A stretch of DNA of 64,000 nucleotides from Argentina anserina (taxonomy: Eukaryota > Streptophyta > Magnoliopsida > Rosales > Rosaceae): the NCBI RefSeq assembly GCF_933775445.1, contig NC_065877.1, positions 32,426,001 through 32,490,000 of the forward strand, given 5' to 3'. Shown in pieces: positions 12,701 through 24,947 of this stretch. Under the pieces are notes generated by a model, which saw nothing but the letters and a program-made list of their open reading frames with translations, was not told the DNA's origin and ran no database searches. Numbering within the stretch: the stretch's first letter is position 1; each line of letters begins with the position of its first letter. Position numbers and translations under genes: made by a program.

Positions 12701-12908
12701 TCCTTTCAGAAGTCTTAATGAGCTTCTTTTTTATCTTGGACGCAGAGGAAACCCCTGCAAATGTATCATCTTCCCACGACTTGATCAGCTCATCCCTCGC
12801 ATCAGAAGACTTGGAAGCCCCTTCCAAACGTGTGGCCAGTTGTATAAATAAATTTATAATGTGATTCATGTGATTCATATTTCCAGCTTCACCACGGTTT
12901 TTTGCTCT

Positions 12909-12952
<44 letters not shown>

Positions 12953-15900
12953 CATCACTTGGTCACTAAAGAAATCACATGATGGACAGAAATCGAAAAA
13001 GAACTTACTTAATTGCATCCCTGCACATTCGACTGATATCATCCTTCATGGAACTCAATCCGCGGCGAATGTAATACCCATTTCTCATTTTATCTTGAAT
13101 TTCGGCGACCTGGTCAACAAAAAGAAAGAAAACATTTATTTTATGACGCAAAAAACTGCAATCAACATTATCAACTACATGAAACAAAGAAAAGACGACA
13201 CCCAATACCTTGGGTACAAAGAAATCAGGGGTATTTTCCTTCATGATGTCCTTCAAACTTGAAGCAACAAATGCCTCCATCCTCTTATAACCATTTTCTG
13301 ATTTCTTAATGGACAACCGCCTCATACGAGCATCCCTAGATAAAATGGATGACGCCCGTCTAGCATCAAATAGTTTTGAACGTTTGTATAAACTTCCCCG
13401 GAATGATAGATTAGCAGAGTCTCTCTTATCCACACTATCAAAGTACACTTTCAGTTCACTGAAATCATCCATATCATTACCTAAAACCTTACTTCTAGAA
13501 ACATATGAAGATTTCTCAGTGACATATTTCAGACTCTTTGATTTTGAAGTGGATTCATCATGTATCTTTGTACCACGTGAGCTACGGCTCTTAATCCAGT
13601 TCAGGTTCTGAAATTTGATGACCAACTCACCAAACTGGTTGCAACCCCTAATATCTATGGTAGATAGACAAGGAAGTGAACCAAGAATCTCTTCCAGAGT
13701 GTGGGGAGTGATGGTGGTGCAGCCAATTAGAACCATTGAGTTAATCTTCTCTTTGCCAAAACCACCCTGAAAGCAATAATTTAAATTAGAATCAAGAAGA
13801 AGTTAATATAATTCCAGCATTTGCAGTACCAAAGAAAAAGCAAATCTTACCATAATGTTCACAATCATGGAGTCAGTGCAGTTCGGACCCAAGGATGACA
13901 AGTCTACCTTTCTTGAAATATCCTTGTAGAAACTGACTGCAGCTCTCCAGTGCTTACAAGTCAGAGAAGCAATAGTAAGAGATTTCATATCTAATCTTAA
14001 GAAGTGAAAGACCCGTGCCAGCACATGTCCATCCAATAAACCCCAGCTGGCCATTTCTGATTCATAATTCAAGCTGTCTTCTCTGAGGAAAGAAGCATTA
14101 CCAACTAGTTCCTCATATGTGGATTCATCCTTTTCTATTGTTTGCAACTCTTCTTCTGCGTCATAGTCTTCTTCGCTTTCGTCAACCAGCAAGCGAGCTC
14201 TTTTAGAAGTATGTGCATCACCGTCTACAATTACCACAAGCAATTAATGTGGACACAATGAAACTTGAATGGATATCAAAAAGAATATGAGAAATATGTA
14301 ACTACAAGATACCTTTAAAATTATGGCTCAAAGGAGACAAGGAAAGAAAGAAGCACAATCAATATATCAAAGATGTGTGACTAACTGACTATGCAGAATG
14401 AAAATGGAAAATTGGACCAGCAAATACAAAGTGTCTATATGTCCTCCCAATTAAAGGTCAAGAAAAAGTTGCAAAATTTAGAGTAGCATACCTGCTTTCC
14501 AGTAGATGTTCTTATCGAGCTCTTTTTTGGGTTGCCGTGCATTAATCCAGGGGTCTAAAACCTCATTTATCGCTGCAGCAAATTCCCGACTTTTATAAGA
14601 TTTCATCACCAATTCATGAAGCTTTCCGCATGTATAACCAATGAACTGTGGGTGCAGGTTCTGCAACCAACTCAAACTTGTTTTTGATTCTGCAATTGCG
14701 GTCCTTTGAGATTGCCCTGAAGAATTACTTGAGGTTCGGTTCTTCTCTTCCTTATTAATTTTTGTAGCATTAGAAGTCTCAATGGCGGAGGTAATAGGAA
14801 CCCAGACTTTATCAAATTTCCGGAACACACTGCTATGTTTCAGGATCACTCCTTGATCAACTAAGGACTGTAGCTCAGAGAACGAGGAAGGCCCTCGTTC
14901 ATGACCAGCACCATCAAGGTAGTACCAGTCTCCCAAATGCAATTGCAAGTCATCAACTGTGCCAATACAGTCTTTGGGGATTTTAATGGATGAAATGCAT
15001 TTGGAAGATCCCTTTGAACCTCTGTCACCTACTAATTTCATTTGAGAATCACCTTCACCAGATGATCTCTTCCCATCACTACTCGCAGAATATGACCGAG
15101 TAGACCTCGAAGGATGCCTCTCTGTTCCTCGGACTTTTATCCGCGGCTCAGAAACAATTGAACCGTGATCTTTTACAACACATGCATTTATCTTGACTAC
15201 CGGAAGGATAGTTCCCTTTACTCCTTTTATGACAGTAGGCTTACTTTGAGACACTTTATTAGCATCATCTGGACATGAAAAGGCCCACGTAGGTAGATCT
15301 AGCCTTTTGTTCTGTGAAGGATAATACAGTTCATCTTTTTTATGCCATCGAGGATCTCCATACCCAGACTTTGACATCTGGCATAATGGAAAACCATCAT
15401 TGACCACAAGTTTCTTTCTAAAAGACCTGTCTTGCACCCCATCTTCATTCCTTATCCAATCACCACCCTTGCATGACCATCGACCAGAAAACCAGTCACT
15501 GGAATCACCACAAGCGAAAGGATCTTTATCAGAGGGTGCAGTCAACCCTATTTCTGCTGCTTCTTTCATTTTAAAGTCAGAATATCGTGGTTCCTCAGGT
15601 TTCTGATCATTCCGTTCACCAATATGACCTTGAGAGAGACCTAGATGTCACAAAATGCAATGTTCAGGCAAAAAGAAATATGAAAATTCAAAAATTGTAT
15701 ATATCATAAATTGTGCAACTCTTAATTGTAAATATTTCAAAATCCAATCCAAAATAATCTCAAGTCACTCACATATGGTATTAAAAAAAATTTGTTATCC
15801 CATTTACTCACATGTGCTGTGGTCTCAGAGCTTGTCCATAGAACATAGGTATATAAATTAATGGACTTGGAAAAGAAATAATATACGCGTACATTATGAT

Positions 15901-18771
15901 AATATATATATATATATATGTATTGAAAAAATGATGAGTAAACATTTCGGATCTCTGCGTACCTTCAGTGTTTCCCCATACTTCCCATTGATCACATTCA
16001 AATGACATTTGCAGAACTTCTGCAAATCGTAGAAAAATCCAGAAAGTGTAGAAAGAGTCAAAATCTCCTAAAACAAATATTAATTAAGAAATAAAGCTTT
16101 CACAACATAACCTCACACTCCAGAATTTACAATCCACACTCCTTTCCTTTTTTTGGTAGAAATTTTTACAAAGGACAAAGAGTAAGTTACTAAAAAAGGA
16201 AACATGGAGTGTGGGTTGTAACCGAGGAGTGAAACGGTAAGTCACGGTAAAAAAATCAAAAAATAGTCTGCAAAAGGAATAATAATACAAAGACATACCT
16301 CCAACAGCTTCAAGTTCCCTGCCAGGAATAACTGTTAAACCCTCCATCAGAGCTCCAACCCTTTCTTCAATATGCAAATCTTCTACAAGAGGCTCAGAAG
16401 AAAAATCTGCAGACAACCCCCGCAAACTCCCATTCTGAGTACCATAGTGCTCAGTATGTCCACTATCTGCCAAAAGATTGCCAGGAGCTTCTGGAGGGCT
16501 TACTAGTCCGGTTATCGAGTCTGAAACAATCGATGGAAAATTCACAGTAATCAATGGCGAAACTGCATTTTCAACAGTAACCCACCTATCACTATCTGAG
16601 TGCTTGACCATATGATCAGACATCAGAGACCCTTCTTCAACAAGTGCTTTAAGCTCGCATAATCTGGAAGGCCCACATTCCACACCATAATAATCAACGT
16701 AAAACCAATTCCCTGTGGATGAATCAGCAATTACTGGAACATGTGGTGGTGTGTCGCATATATCCATATCTTCTTCCATAGAAGGCAGCTCTTCAGGAGG
16801 GGCTGCACTAATATGAGAAGTTACTTTGCAATTTATATTTGGACTTTGAGACAATTCTTCTTTGTGAGAATCAGAGTTGGCATTTGTCTCCACAGATACA
16901 TTAATGTCGGGAACAATGCTTTTATCCTGACATTCTTTGGCAGAGGAATTCGAATCTGTTCCATTGAGATCCTTCTGCACCAGCTTATCTTCCTGCGCCT
17001 TATATTGGGAGCTGCGCCTATCACTTGCTCCACTTTTCCGACCTGTACCTCTATAACTAGTGGCTCTACCCCGGTCACGTGGTGACCTATCCAAATGATT
17101 GGGGGTGTGATCCCTGCGATCATGGTACCTAGGTCGATCTTGTGGAGACAAACTGCGATTTCGGTGATCATAATTACGGCTCCTTTCATATGGAGATCTC
17201 TCCATAACATATGGAGATCTTTCACGTCCATATGGAGATTTCTCACGGGCATGCGGTGATTTCTCACGAGCATATGGAGATCTCTCTCGAACATATGGAG
17301 ATTTGTCATGAACATAAGGAGACCTCTCACGGCCATATGGTGGTGACTTTTCACGCCCAAATGGTGATTTATCACGGCCATAAGGAGGCCTCTCTTGATC
17401 ATATGGAGATCTCTCGCGGCGCACAGGACTCCGGTCCAGATGATCATAATACCTGGACCTGTCACGTGGGGACCGCTCAGGGAGACCTGGACTTCGCCCA
17501 TGCCTTTCATAAACCACTCTAGAGGACAAAGATGGTTCATAATGCCTGGAAGAGTACTTGTCCGGCACTGCTCTGAAAGAAGGATTTCGATAAGATCTCT
17601 CCACAGAACGGTGTGAATACTGTTCAGAGTGAGCAGAGCGATTACTTTCATCAGTAAGCTTGCGACTTTTTACTCCTGCATAATCCCCATAATCTCCGTA
17701 GTGCTTCCGCTCGCTACTATTTGAATCAGAACTGTACCTCTTCAACCGATTAACAGAAGAGAATTCCTTAGTTTGATACTTACCATTGCTATACTCATTG
17801 CTAAACTCATTCTTGTAGACACCCTCATCATCAACAATTTTCGAACTAATCCTCGGATTCCTCTCCTGGCCACTTTCCCACCTTAAAGCACTCTTGCTGT
17901 GCTGACCGCCACCTCTACCATATTCTTTCCTTCTAAAACCATCATCACTCGGATACTTTCCAGAAGGGGACTCAAAGTTCCATCCCCTTCCCCTGCCCCT
18001 CCCGCCCATTTCGTACCTGGTCGGAATTTTCCGGCTAATGTAGTCATCTCTGGCCAGCTCACCTTTTTGCCATCTGTCAGGAATGTACTCACCTCTCTCA
18101 AAGTCATCCTTGGGCTGTCTCCACGAGCCGAATTCAGCTTCACTGTTTCTACTCTTCTCCGAATACAAATCCACCTTCTCACCATCACCTCTCCGCCATT
18201 TCCCCGAAAATGACTCCCCCTTCTCCACCTCACTCCTCCTCCATTTCTCACCCCCAATCTCCTCCTTCTCCACCACCACCTCGCTCCTCCGCCACTTCTC
18301 CGGCACAAACTCACCGTTCAAAGTCCCCAATTCACCCTCCTCCACCTCCTCCTTTTTATCCTCCCCATTTTCGACGTTCACAACACTGCCCTCAGCTTCA
18401 TTACTGTTCTCAGCTGCCTTCACACCACTCTTCTCGGCTTCTTTCGTGCTGTCAACTTCTTTGTTCTCAGCTTCCTTAGCATCACTCTTGCCACCTTTCA
18501 CCACTCCCAGCTCACTCTTCACACCCGACGCGGCCGCAGCATTACTGTTGGCAGCAGCTACTTTGGCCTTGGGCCTCTTGACAATCCTCTTCTTGATCTT
18601 CATTACCTTCTTCTTAACAACCGTCTTGGAATTGAAGCCATTGTTAGCAGTAGTAGTAGCAGTAGCAGTCGCACTCGAATTGGCTCCGCAAAGCGCAGTC
18701 TTGTCCGGAATTGGAAACCTGTCCATGATGTTATGCTGCAAAGGCATGCATGCGACTCCTCCATCGCCCAT
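7635..18771 (-). CDS. ATXR3: Histone H3K4 methyltransferase ATXR3/SDG2 (19 exons)
   Basis: Exons, 5' to 3' on the minus strand: 16299-18771, 15963-16019, 14492-15640, 13851-14224, 13209-13766, 13009-13109, 11853-12906, 11668-11739, 11216-11326, 11032-11132, 10483-10582, 10298-10393, 9962-10129, 9747-9872, 9568-9621, 9023-9270, 8830-8938, 8441-8743, 7635-7811. They total 7431 nt, i.e. 2476 residues with every junction in phase. Start MGDGGVACMP matches ATXR3; an ATG at 18798 would add nine residues. Landmarks: lysine-rich N-terminus, RS-like SPYxRE repeats (about 444-527), GYF-like modules near 686-737 and 1077-1125, an F-box-like stretch near 1265, SET domain about 1917-2050 with ICHSCRPNC (2006-2014) and GEEITFDYN, post-SET CLCGSQVC, and a conserved tail ending AVWDR. 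The family deposits H3K4me3 at promoters genome-wide. All catalytic motifs are present and no break was seen. Exon 15 has an in-frame alternative acceptor at 9648. Confidence 0.93.
9677..9712. repeat. (GA)n microsatellite in ATXR3 intron 14
   Basis: A pure GA/CT tract of 36 bp inside the short intron 9622-9746. On the transcribed strand it reads CT and lies between the donor and the two candidate acceptors of exon 15. Confidence 0.92.
12911..12948. repeat. (GA)n microsatellite abutting the exon 7 splice acceptor of ATXR3
   Basis: A GA/CT tract with one interruption just before it. On the coding strand it reads as CT repeats and runs almost into the acceptor AG of intron 6 (12907-12908), so it forms the polypyrimidine tract of that splice site. 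The intron is only 102 bp. Confidence 0.9.
17190..17440. repeat. Coding tandem repeat in ATXR3 exon 1
   Basis: Imperfect tandem units with the words CATATGGAGATCTCTC and CATATGGAGATTT, spaced by about 24-27 bases, encode repeated SPYxRE/SPYGRE octapeptides on the minus strand. The opposite strand has a long open frame only because of this repetition. Confidence 0.85.
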
Positions 18772-20556
18772 GGAAATACCAACCTCTGAATCCCCCAATT
18801 CTCAAAACCCTAACTCTTCTTCTCCCCTCTCCCGGGGCTATGGATGCTCATACTTCAAGCTTCCTCTTCTCCTCTTCTCCTGCTTCTTCGCCGCCGCGGA
18901 AATCCTCGCTCCTCCAATTCGAAACCCTAATTTCAGCACAAATCGAACAGACGAATCAATAATGTAGGGTTTCCAATGTCAAATTGACACTCGAGGATAA
19001 ACCAAAACACGGGGAAGAGACTCCGATTAAGATAATGCTCTGGAATCGAAACCCTAGGGGGGGAGAAGAGGGAATTGAAATCGCGGGGGGAGGGGAATTT
19101 ACCTTTGGAGATATGAGGAGCTGAGTGAATAGATCGGAGCAGCGGAGGCGCGTGAGGGAATAAGAGTCGATGAAGACCGTCTCGATCTGCGAGGAGGAGG
19201 AAGAAGAAGCTGGAGCCCAATTTATGTGTGGGAGAAAATCTATCAAGAGTCTTTATTATTTCTGTGTATCGCTCTCTCTTCTTTTGTTGCAGTTCTCGGT
19301 CTGAAACAAAGACGAGGCCCTCTCCCGTTGTATTAATTTCTTCTTCTTTTTTCGGTTTTTTTTTTCACTTGGGTTTTCAGATTTTGGGCTTTTTGTGTGC
19401 TTCGGTTGTGAAATTGTGGCTGACTTTAAGAAATGACTAAAATAGCCTTATACACAAGAAGAAAGTAGCAAGATGGGTGATGTTACTCGTGATTGAATTA
19501 TGAATATATTGGCGACTTTATGGTAAAGAATATATTGGGCATGAACATCAAAATTGTCGAGTGGTGCGACATCAGTTAAGTGAAAACACCTTGAGCAAGT
19601 ACTTCATTTTTCAGCATATAAGAAAGAAAAATTGCTGAAAAGCGTACCAATTTATGCAAGATGAGCAAAGGCACATTAATTTGGTCAACACATGTGAAGG
19701 GGTGAAGATGTCTTTTTGATGAAACAGGTGGTGTGGGATGGGCAGGTTATTCAGGTAAAGGAGGGAAGGTTTTGGACATTTGGCGCTCAACTCAACTCAA
19801 CTTGCGCGAAACAATAATAACAGGATATAGAGTGGTGTGGGCGGAAGGCCGAACTAGTTGCAAGGGTTTGAGCCTTTCAGGCTTTTCAGTTTGAGCCATG
19901 GTACGTACAACTTCTCAAGCTGCTTCCAAAAACCCTTGGGAAGGCCTCTCTATAAAATGCTCTAGTTGTTCGGATTATCTGGGCTGGATGATAATCCTGA
20001 TGTGATCCTCCGATATATGTTGAATTTTTTTAAGAAATCAAGGAGGATTTCACGATAATCACCAAAATACAATTGATTTGAATAAATTTATAACTCAAAG
20101 AAATCATAATATCCTCATACAATCGATTTTTATACGAGCTAGTAAAAAGATTTGAATACATACGTGTGCCTACTCAACTAAAGATCTCAAAATTTGCACA
20201 ATTTTAATGCATATTAGTACCAACATCAGTTTTGCTTCCGCATCACTTTTAAGTTTTAAGATGCGGTGTTTTCTACTTACAGACAAAGAACAATGAAAAG
20301 AAATGCATCATATCCGCATCCAATGATGATGCCTAGTGTTCGACCGAAGAAAGAAAATAAAATTGTTTCTAGTTTTACACAAAGTGAGGGACACACTTAA
20401 AAAGACTATAATTTTGTAATGGCCATATCATATGTAATAGCTAGGCCGATAGTACTCTCAGTCTTAAACCCTTGATAAATAGTTAGCTAGCTAAATTAAA
20501 AGTTGAAAACACACAATTGTAGAGATGAACTAATAGTGATATAGTGGTTGTGATGG
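18772..20556. other. ATXR3 5' leader and intergenic region
   Basis: Just upstream of the ATXR3 start, on the minus strand, CCAAAG followed by GTAAAT (donor GT at 19101-19102) looks like the donor of a leader intron, with an untranslated first exon from about 19103 to 19250 rich in CT. The acceptor would lie between there and 18800. This is inference from splice consensus only. From about 19450 to 20556 the sequence is A/T-rich and I see no gene. Confidence 0.4.
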
Positions 20557-20573
20557 TGTTATGGATAGCCATC

Positions 20574-20835
20574 ATAAGGTCTTGAATATGCATTTTTGTT
20601 CCTCTCATATATATCGGGTGCTCTTGCAAGTTTTGGCACTTCTTCCTCTAGTATAACCTGGCGGGATTCGCCTCCAGATTATGTTTGTTTTTTTTTATAA
20701 TAGAGATAGGTTGGTCTTCCTAACTTTCGATTTCGTTAGTTTTTTCTTTTTGTATGAGAGGTTTTGGTGTTGTTCCTCTAATCTTATTTTTCCAATAAAT
20801 TTCCTCGTTCTTACAAGGTTTTATCAAAAAAAAAA
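20574..20835 (+). mobile_element. Short poly(A)-tailed non-LTR retroelement (SINE or truncated LINE)
   Basis: About 262 bp ending in an A-run at 20826-20835, flanked by a 17-bp direct repeat TGTTATGGATAGCCATC (20557-20573) and the same word with one mismatch (20836-20852). Poly(A) plus a long target duplication is the signature of target-primed reverse transcription. The 3' part, with CCTCTAATCTTATTTTTCC and AATAAATTTCC before the A-run, resembles plant LINE tails. No coding capacity remains. A SINE is the alternative; no convincing internal A/B promoter boxes were seen. Confidence 0.7.
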
Positions 20836-20852
20836 TGTTATTGATAGCCATC

Positions 20853-21678
20853 CGAAATGATCACCAACCCCATAAAGGAACCAAAATCCCAAAGCAATTG
20901 AATGAGACCCCAAACAGAACCATACGTACCTTGATTACCTTAAAAGGTTTAAAACCATGAATTAGGTAATGCTTTTGTACCTAGCTTTTAATTTTATGCA
21001 GCTTTTTATGCAGACTGTTTGTCAAATTTTGTAGGGTTTTAAGTTTTGCAAGAATAGTGGATGTTTCTCAGAATAGATAATTGGTCTGATTTATAAGATT
21101 TGCTGTTTACATGTTGTTGATGCCTAAAAATTCAGATATCATGCCCAATGCATTTTTCAAGCCGAATTCATATTTATACATTAAATACGCTCGTAATCAT
21201 CAAGCTATGTACGTGGACCCAAACCACATTCATGCACTTGGGCTTACAAGAATGATTGTGGTGTGGAAGGTAACAGAAATGTATGAGGCCCGTTATTAGG
21301 TTTAGACTCGTCGGTAATTTTGGGCTTAGGACCATAATTCATGCCCGACGGCCTAAATCTTATTACGGGTAAAGAAGAAGAGAAAAGCTCATGCATAAAT
21401 CCTTCATAACCAATTAAAAAGCAAAGCCCACATAAAATCTCATATATAAGCATATTCCCAGCATCAAAATCAAATTCTTACAAATCTGTCCCAGTAGCAG
21501 ATTTTAAGCTCAAACATGTCCTAGCAACATATTTTCTGCCATGAAATCTGCAAAGATGTTTCACAACCTCTAAACAAAATCTGATAGACAAAGATTCATT
21601 ATCAAATCGGATACATGTTTTTAACCAAGTAATGTTTTTACCCAATAGTCTAAGCACCAAACCAAGATTCCTTTAGCT
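20853..21678. other. Intergenic, no gene seen
   Basis: A/T-rich sequence between the short retroelement and the hAT-type element. It contains only short frames without family character. Confidence 0.5.
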
Positions 21679-21686
21679 GCTGGAAC

Positions 21687-24176
21687 TAGAGCTCGTCAAC
21701 GAGCCGGGCTCGGCCCATAAGTAATGGGCCCGGCCCCGGCCCGGCCTTAATAAATTTAAATAAGTGGAGGGTCGGGCTGGGCCGGGTATTTTCAAAAATA
21801 CGAAGATCCAAGCCCGCCCACCTAAGGCGGGCCTTGCAGGCTTTTGCGGGCCGGGCCTTGCGGGCTTTTACGGGCCGGGCCTTACGGGCTTGTATTAGAA
21901 AAACAATATAATACTCTAATTTAAGGGTTTGAAACAATAAAGAATTGTTAGAAAACATTATAAAACAAAAGTCACAAATAAATTCTAGTTTCGAAATATT
22001 GTCGATCGACACCAATAGATGTGATCGATATATATATTTAGGGACCTTGTAAAAATTTCATCCAATTCGGACCTCGTTTAACCGTCGGAATTTTCGGTCA
22101 ACAAAAAAAAAGGCGTTTTCACATAATAAAATCTCATTGACCGGGACTTTGCCAAATAGATTTTTTCAGTTCGACCGCGCACGATAGGTAACAAAAATTA
22201 GGTGATTTCAAATATGTAAATAAATTTTCACATTCGCATCTTGGTAATTGGTCCCCCTTAGGGCATATTAGTGTTGTTTTTAGTTTACCGGAAATTCCGA
22301 CGGTTAAACGAGGTCCGAATTGCATGAAATTTTAAAATGATCATTAAATATATATATATATTGATCACATCGGATGGTGTCGATTGATTCCGAGAAGTTT
22401 ATTTCATATAGTCGCTTCGTAATGTGATAGTTTTATTATAAACCTAATATAAGGTTATAATACATTAGTGGAGACTTCGGCGATCGACAACTCAAATTCA
22501 AAATATGGTCGATCGACACCAGTAGATGTGATCGGTATATATATTTAGGGAACCCGTAAAAATTTCGTCCGTTTTGGACATGGTTTGACTGTTCGTACCA
22601 ACGGTCAACTAAAAAAGAGGCGTTTTGACATATTTAAACCTCATTGACCGGGGCTTTGCTAAATAGATTTCTTCAGTTCAACCGTGCACGATAGGTAACA
22701 AAAATTAGGTGATTTCAAATATGTAAACAAATTTCCACATTCGCATCTTGGTAATTGGTCCCCCCTTAGGGCATATTAGTGTTGTTTTTGGTTTACCGGA
22801 AATTTCGACGGTTAAACGAGGTCCGAATTGCATGAAATTTTAAAATGATCATTAAATATATATATATTGATCACATCGGATGGTGTCGATCGATTCCGAG
22901 AAGTTTCCTTCATATATTCGCTTCATAATGTGATAGTTTTATTATAAACCTAATATAAGGTTATAATACATTAGTGGATACTTCGGCGATCGACAACTCA
23001 AATTCAAAATATGGTCAATCAACACCAGTAGATGTGATCGGTATATATATTTAGGGAACCCGTAAAAATTTCGTCCGTTTTGGACATGGTTTGACCATTC
23101 GTACAAACGGTCAACTAAAAAAGAGGCGTTTTGACATATTTAAACCTCATTGGGGCTTTGCCAAATAGATTTCTTCAGTTCGACCGCGCACGATATGTAA
23201 CAAAAATTAGGTGATTTCATATATGCAAACGGCTTTCAGCATTCACATATTTGTAATAGGTCCTCCCTTATGGCATAATAGCGGTGTTTTCGATTTACCA
23301 AAAATTCCGATGGTCAAACGAAGTCCGAATTGGATGAAATTTTTACAGGGTCACTAAATATATATACCAATCACATCGGCTGGTGTTGATCGATCCCAAC
23401 AAGTTTCTTTCATATAGTCGCTTCATAATGCGTTAGTTTTAATATAAACCTAATATAAAAGGGTATGATACATTAGTTGACCCTTCGGCGATCAATAACT
23501 CTAGTTCGAAATATGGTCGATCGACACCAATAGATGTGATCGGTATATATATTTAGGGAACCCGTAAAAATTTCGTCCGTTTTGGATGTTGTTTGACCGT
23601 CCGTACCTACGGTTAACAAAGAAAAAGGCGTTTTGACATATTAAAATCCTCTTTGACCGGGGCTTTGCCAATTGGTTTCCTTGGTGCGACCACACACAAT
23701 CGGTGACAAAAATTAGGTGATTTCTGATATGCAAACGACTTTTGGTGTTCGCATTTTGGTAATGGGTATTCCCTTATGACATATTAGTGTTGTTTTCGGT
23801 TTACCGGAAATTCCGACTGTCAAACGAGTTCCGAATTGGATGAAATTTTTACAGGGTCACTAAATATATATACCGATCATATCTACTGGTGTCGATCGAT
23901 CCCAAGAAGTTTCCTTAATATAGTTGCTTCATAATGCAATAGTTTTATTCTAAACCTAATAAAATATGTATGTATAATATTTTATTATTTAGCGGGCTTT
24001 TACGGGCCGGGCCTTGCGGGCTTTTGGCGGGCCGGGTTTCACACCTCTAATTTAAACCCGACCCTCTACCCACGGAAGCGGGCTTTGGCGGGCTTTCTCG
24101 CGGGCCGGGTAAAAGCCCGTCGGGCTTGCAGGCCTCCGCGGGCTTTTCGGGTCCGCGGGCTAAATGATGAGGCCTA
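21687..24176. mobile_element. Complete non-autonomous hAT-type element
   Basis: A 2490-bp element bounded by a perfect 8-bp duplication GCTGGAAC (21679-21686 and 24177-24184). Its ends are imperfect inverted repeats: left TAGAGCTCGTCAACGAGCC, right (reverse complement) TAGGCCTCATCATTTAGCCC. An 8-bp target duplication with TAG...CTA ends is the hAT superfamily signature. Both subterminal regions are dense in GGGCCGGGC/AGCCC words, as is common for hAT transposase-binding regions. No transposase frame is present; the core is a tandem array (see 22001-24000). The element must have been mobilised by a source elsewhere. Confidence 0.88.
22001..24000. repeat. Tandem array of four units of about 505 bp inside the hAT element
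   Basis: The word GTCGATCGAC or a close variant recurs at 22001, 22508, 23014 and 23516, giving spacings of 507, 506 and 502. Each unit carries the same order of landmarks: GATGTGATCG, TATATATATTTAGGG, a GTTTGACCGT-like word, GCATATTAGTGTTGTTTT and CTTCATAATG. No coding potential. The same units occur in the partial element at 1-875. Confidence 0.85.
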
Positions 24177-24184
24177 GCTGGAAC

Positions 24185-24947
24185 AGTTTATAAATATCTT
24201 ATGCTATGCTAAACGGAAGGGGGGCCAGACGGAGGGGAAAGGGAGATGATGGGTGAGCTAGCAAGCATTCTATCACACTTCTTCTTTCCATGCTCCATCT
24301 CCATTAGTTTTCCATCATTTTCAAATCATCTCAGTCCCATATCCCTTATTTGACAAGCTAAAACCTCCTTAGCACCATTGTTATGATATCTTCTTACGAA
24401 ACTCATGCTTTTTCAGCTCCACACCACACACTTCTTGTCAAGCCCGTTATTGATAGCAATATAAGTCATATAGTGACTGCAATACAAGCCATGCCAGGCC
24501 GCTACCATGAATAATGAATAGAAGGGCTGCTGGGACGGACACAACAACAAGCTTCCTGGACTTCTTTGTCTTTCGAGACTTGCTGGGCCTAGTCTTTGCT
24601 AACTCATACAATGGGTGATCATTTTTAGGGTTGGACATGCTAATACCACTATCGTACAACCTGGACAAAACCCCCCTCTAACACATGTCATTTGAAAAAT
24701 AAAATTCCGAGATTTAGTTGGTATAAACTATAAGTCAAATACCACTTTATCCATCCATGAGTAAGATAACAATAAAAACAATTCATAAACATTGTAAAAC
24801 AAATTCACCATAAGGGTTTTACGACAAACAAAAATTCACCATAAGGGTTGAAAGTAAGATTTGATTCATCCTCTTTTTAAAATGTACAACCAAACAAAAC
24901 TATTTCAAAAGAACAAAAATTAGCGGTAAGAAGCTGATCGATCGTCA
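24185..24947. other. Intergenic, downstream of the small minus-strand gene
   Basis: It contains a 73-codon minus frame (24447-24668) with one hydrophobic stretch (VVVSVPAALLFIIHGSGLA) that I do not recognise and cannot support as a gene. The remainder is A/T-rich. Confidence 0.4.

Noticed and set aside
13309..13611. Plus-strand frame opposite ATXR3 exon 5
   Set aside because: Shadow of a conserved exon on the other strand.
17211..17522. Plus-strand repeat-encoded frame (HMEISHGH-like)
   Set aside because: It is the antisense image of the SPYxRE tandem repeat in ATXR3.
18083..18967. Plus-strand open frame of 294 codons opposite ATXR3 exon 1
   Set aside because: It lies antisense to an exon with strong family identity. 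The frame is open only because of low-complexity Ser/Leu-rich composition; no domain or promoter.
22001..24000. Regularly spaced repeats that might suggest a CRISPR-like array
   Set aside because: The units are about 505 bp with continuous similarity, not short repeats with unique spacers, and lie inside a plant transposon.
24447..24668. Minus frame of 73 codons with one hydrophobic stretch
   Set aside because: No family recognised, no splice or promoter evidence, and it sits in the 3' flank of another gene. It could be a real small protein, but the sequence alone does not support it.
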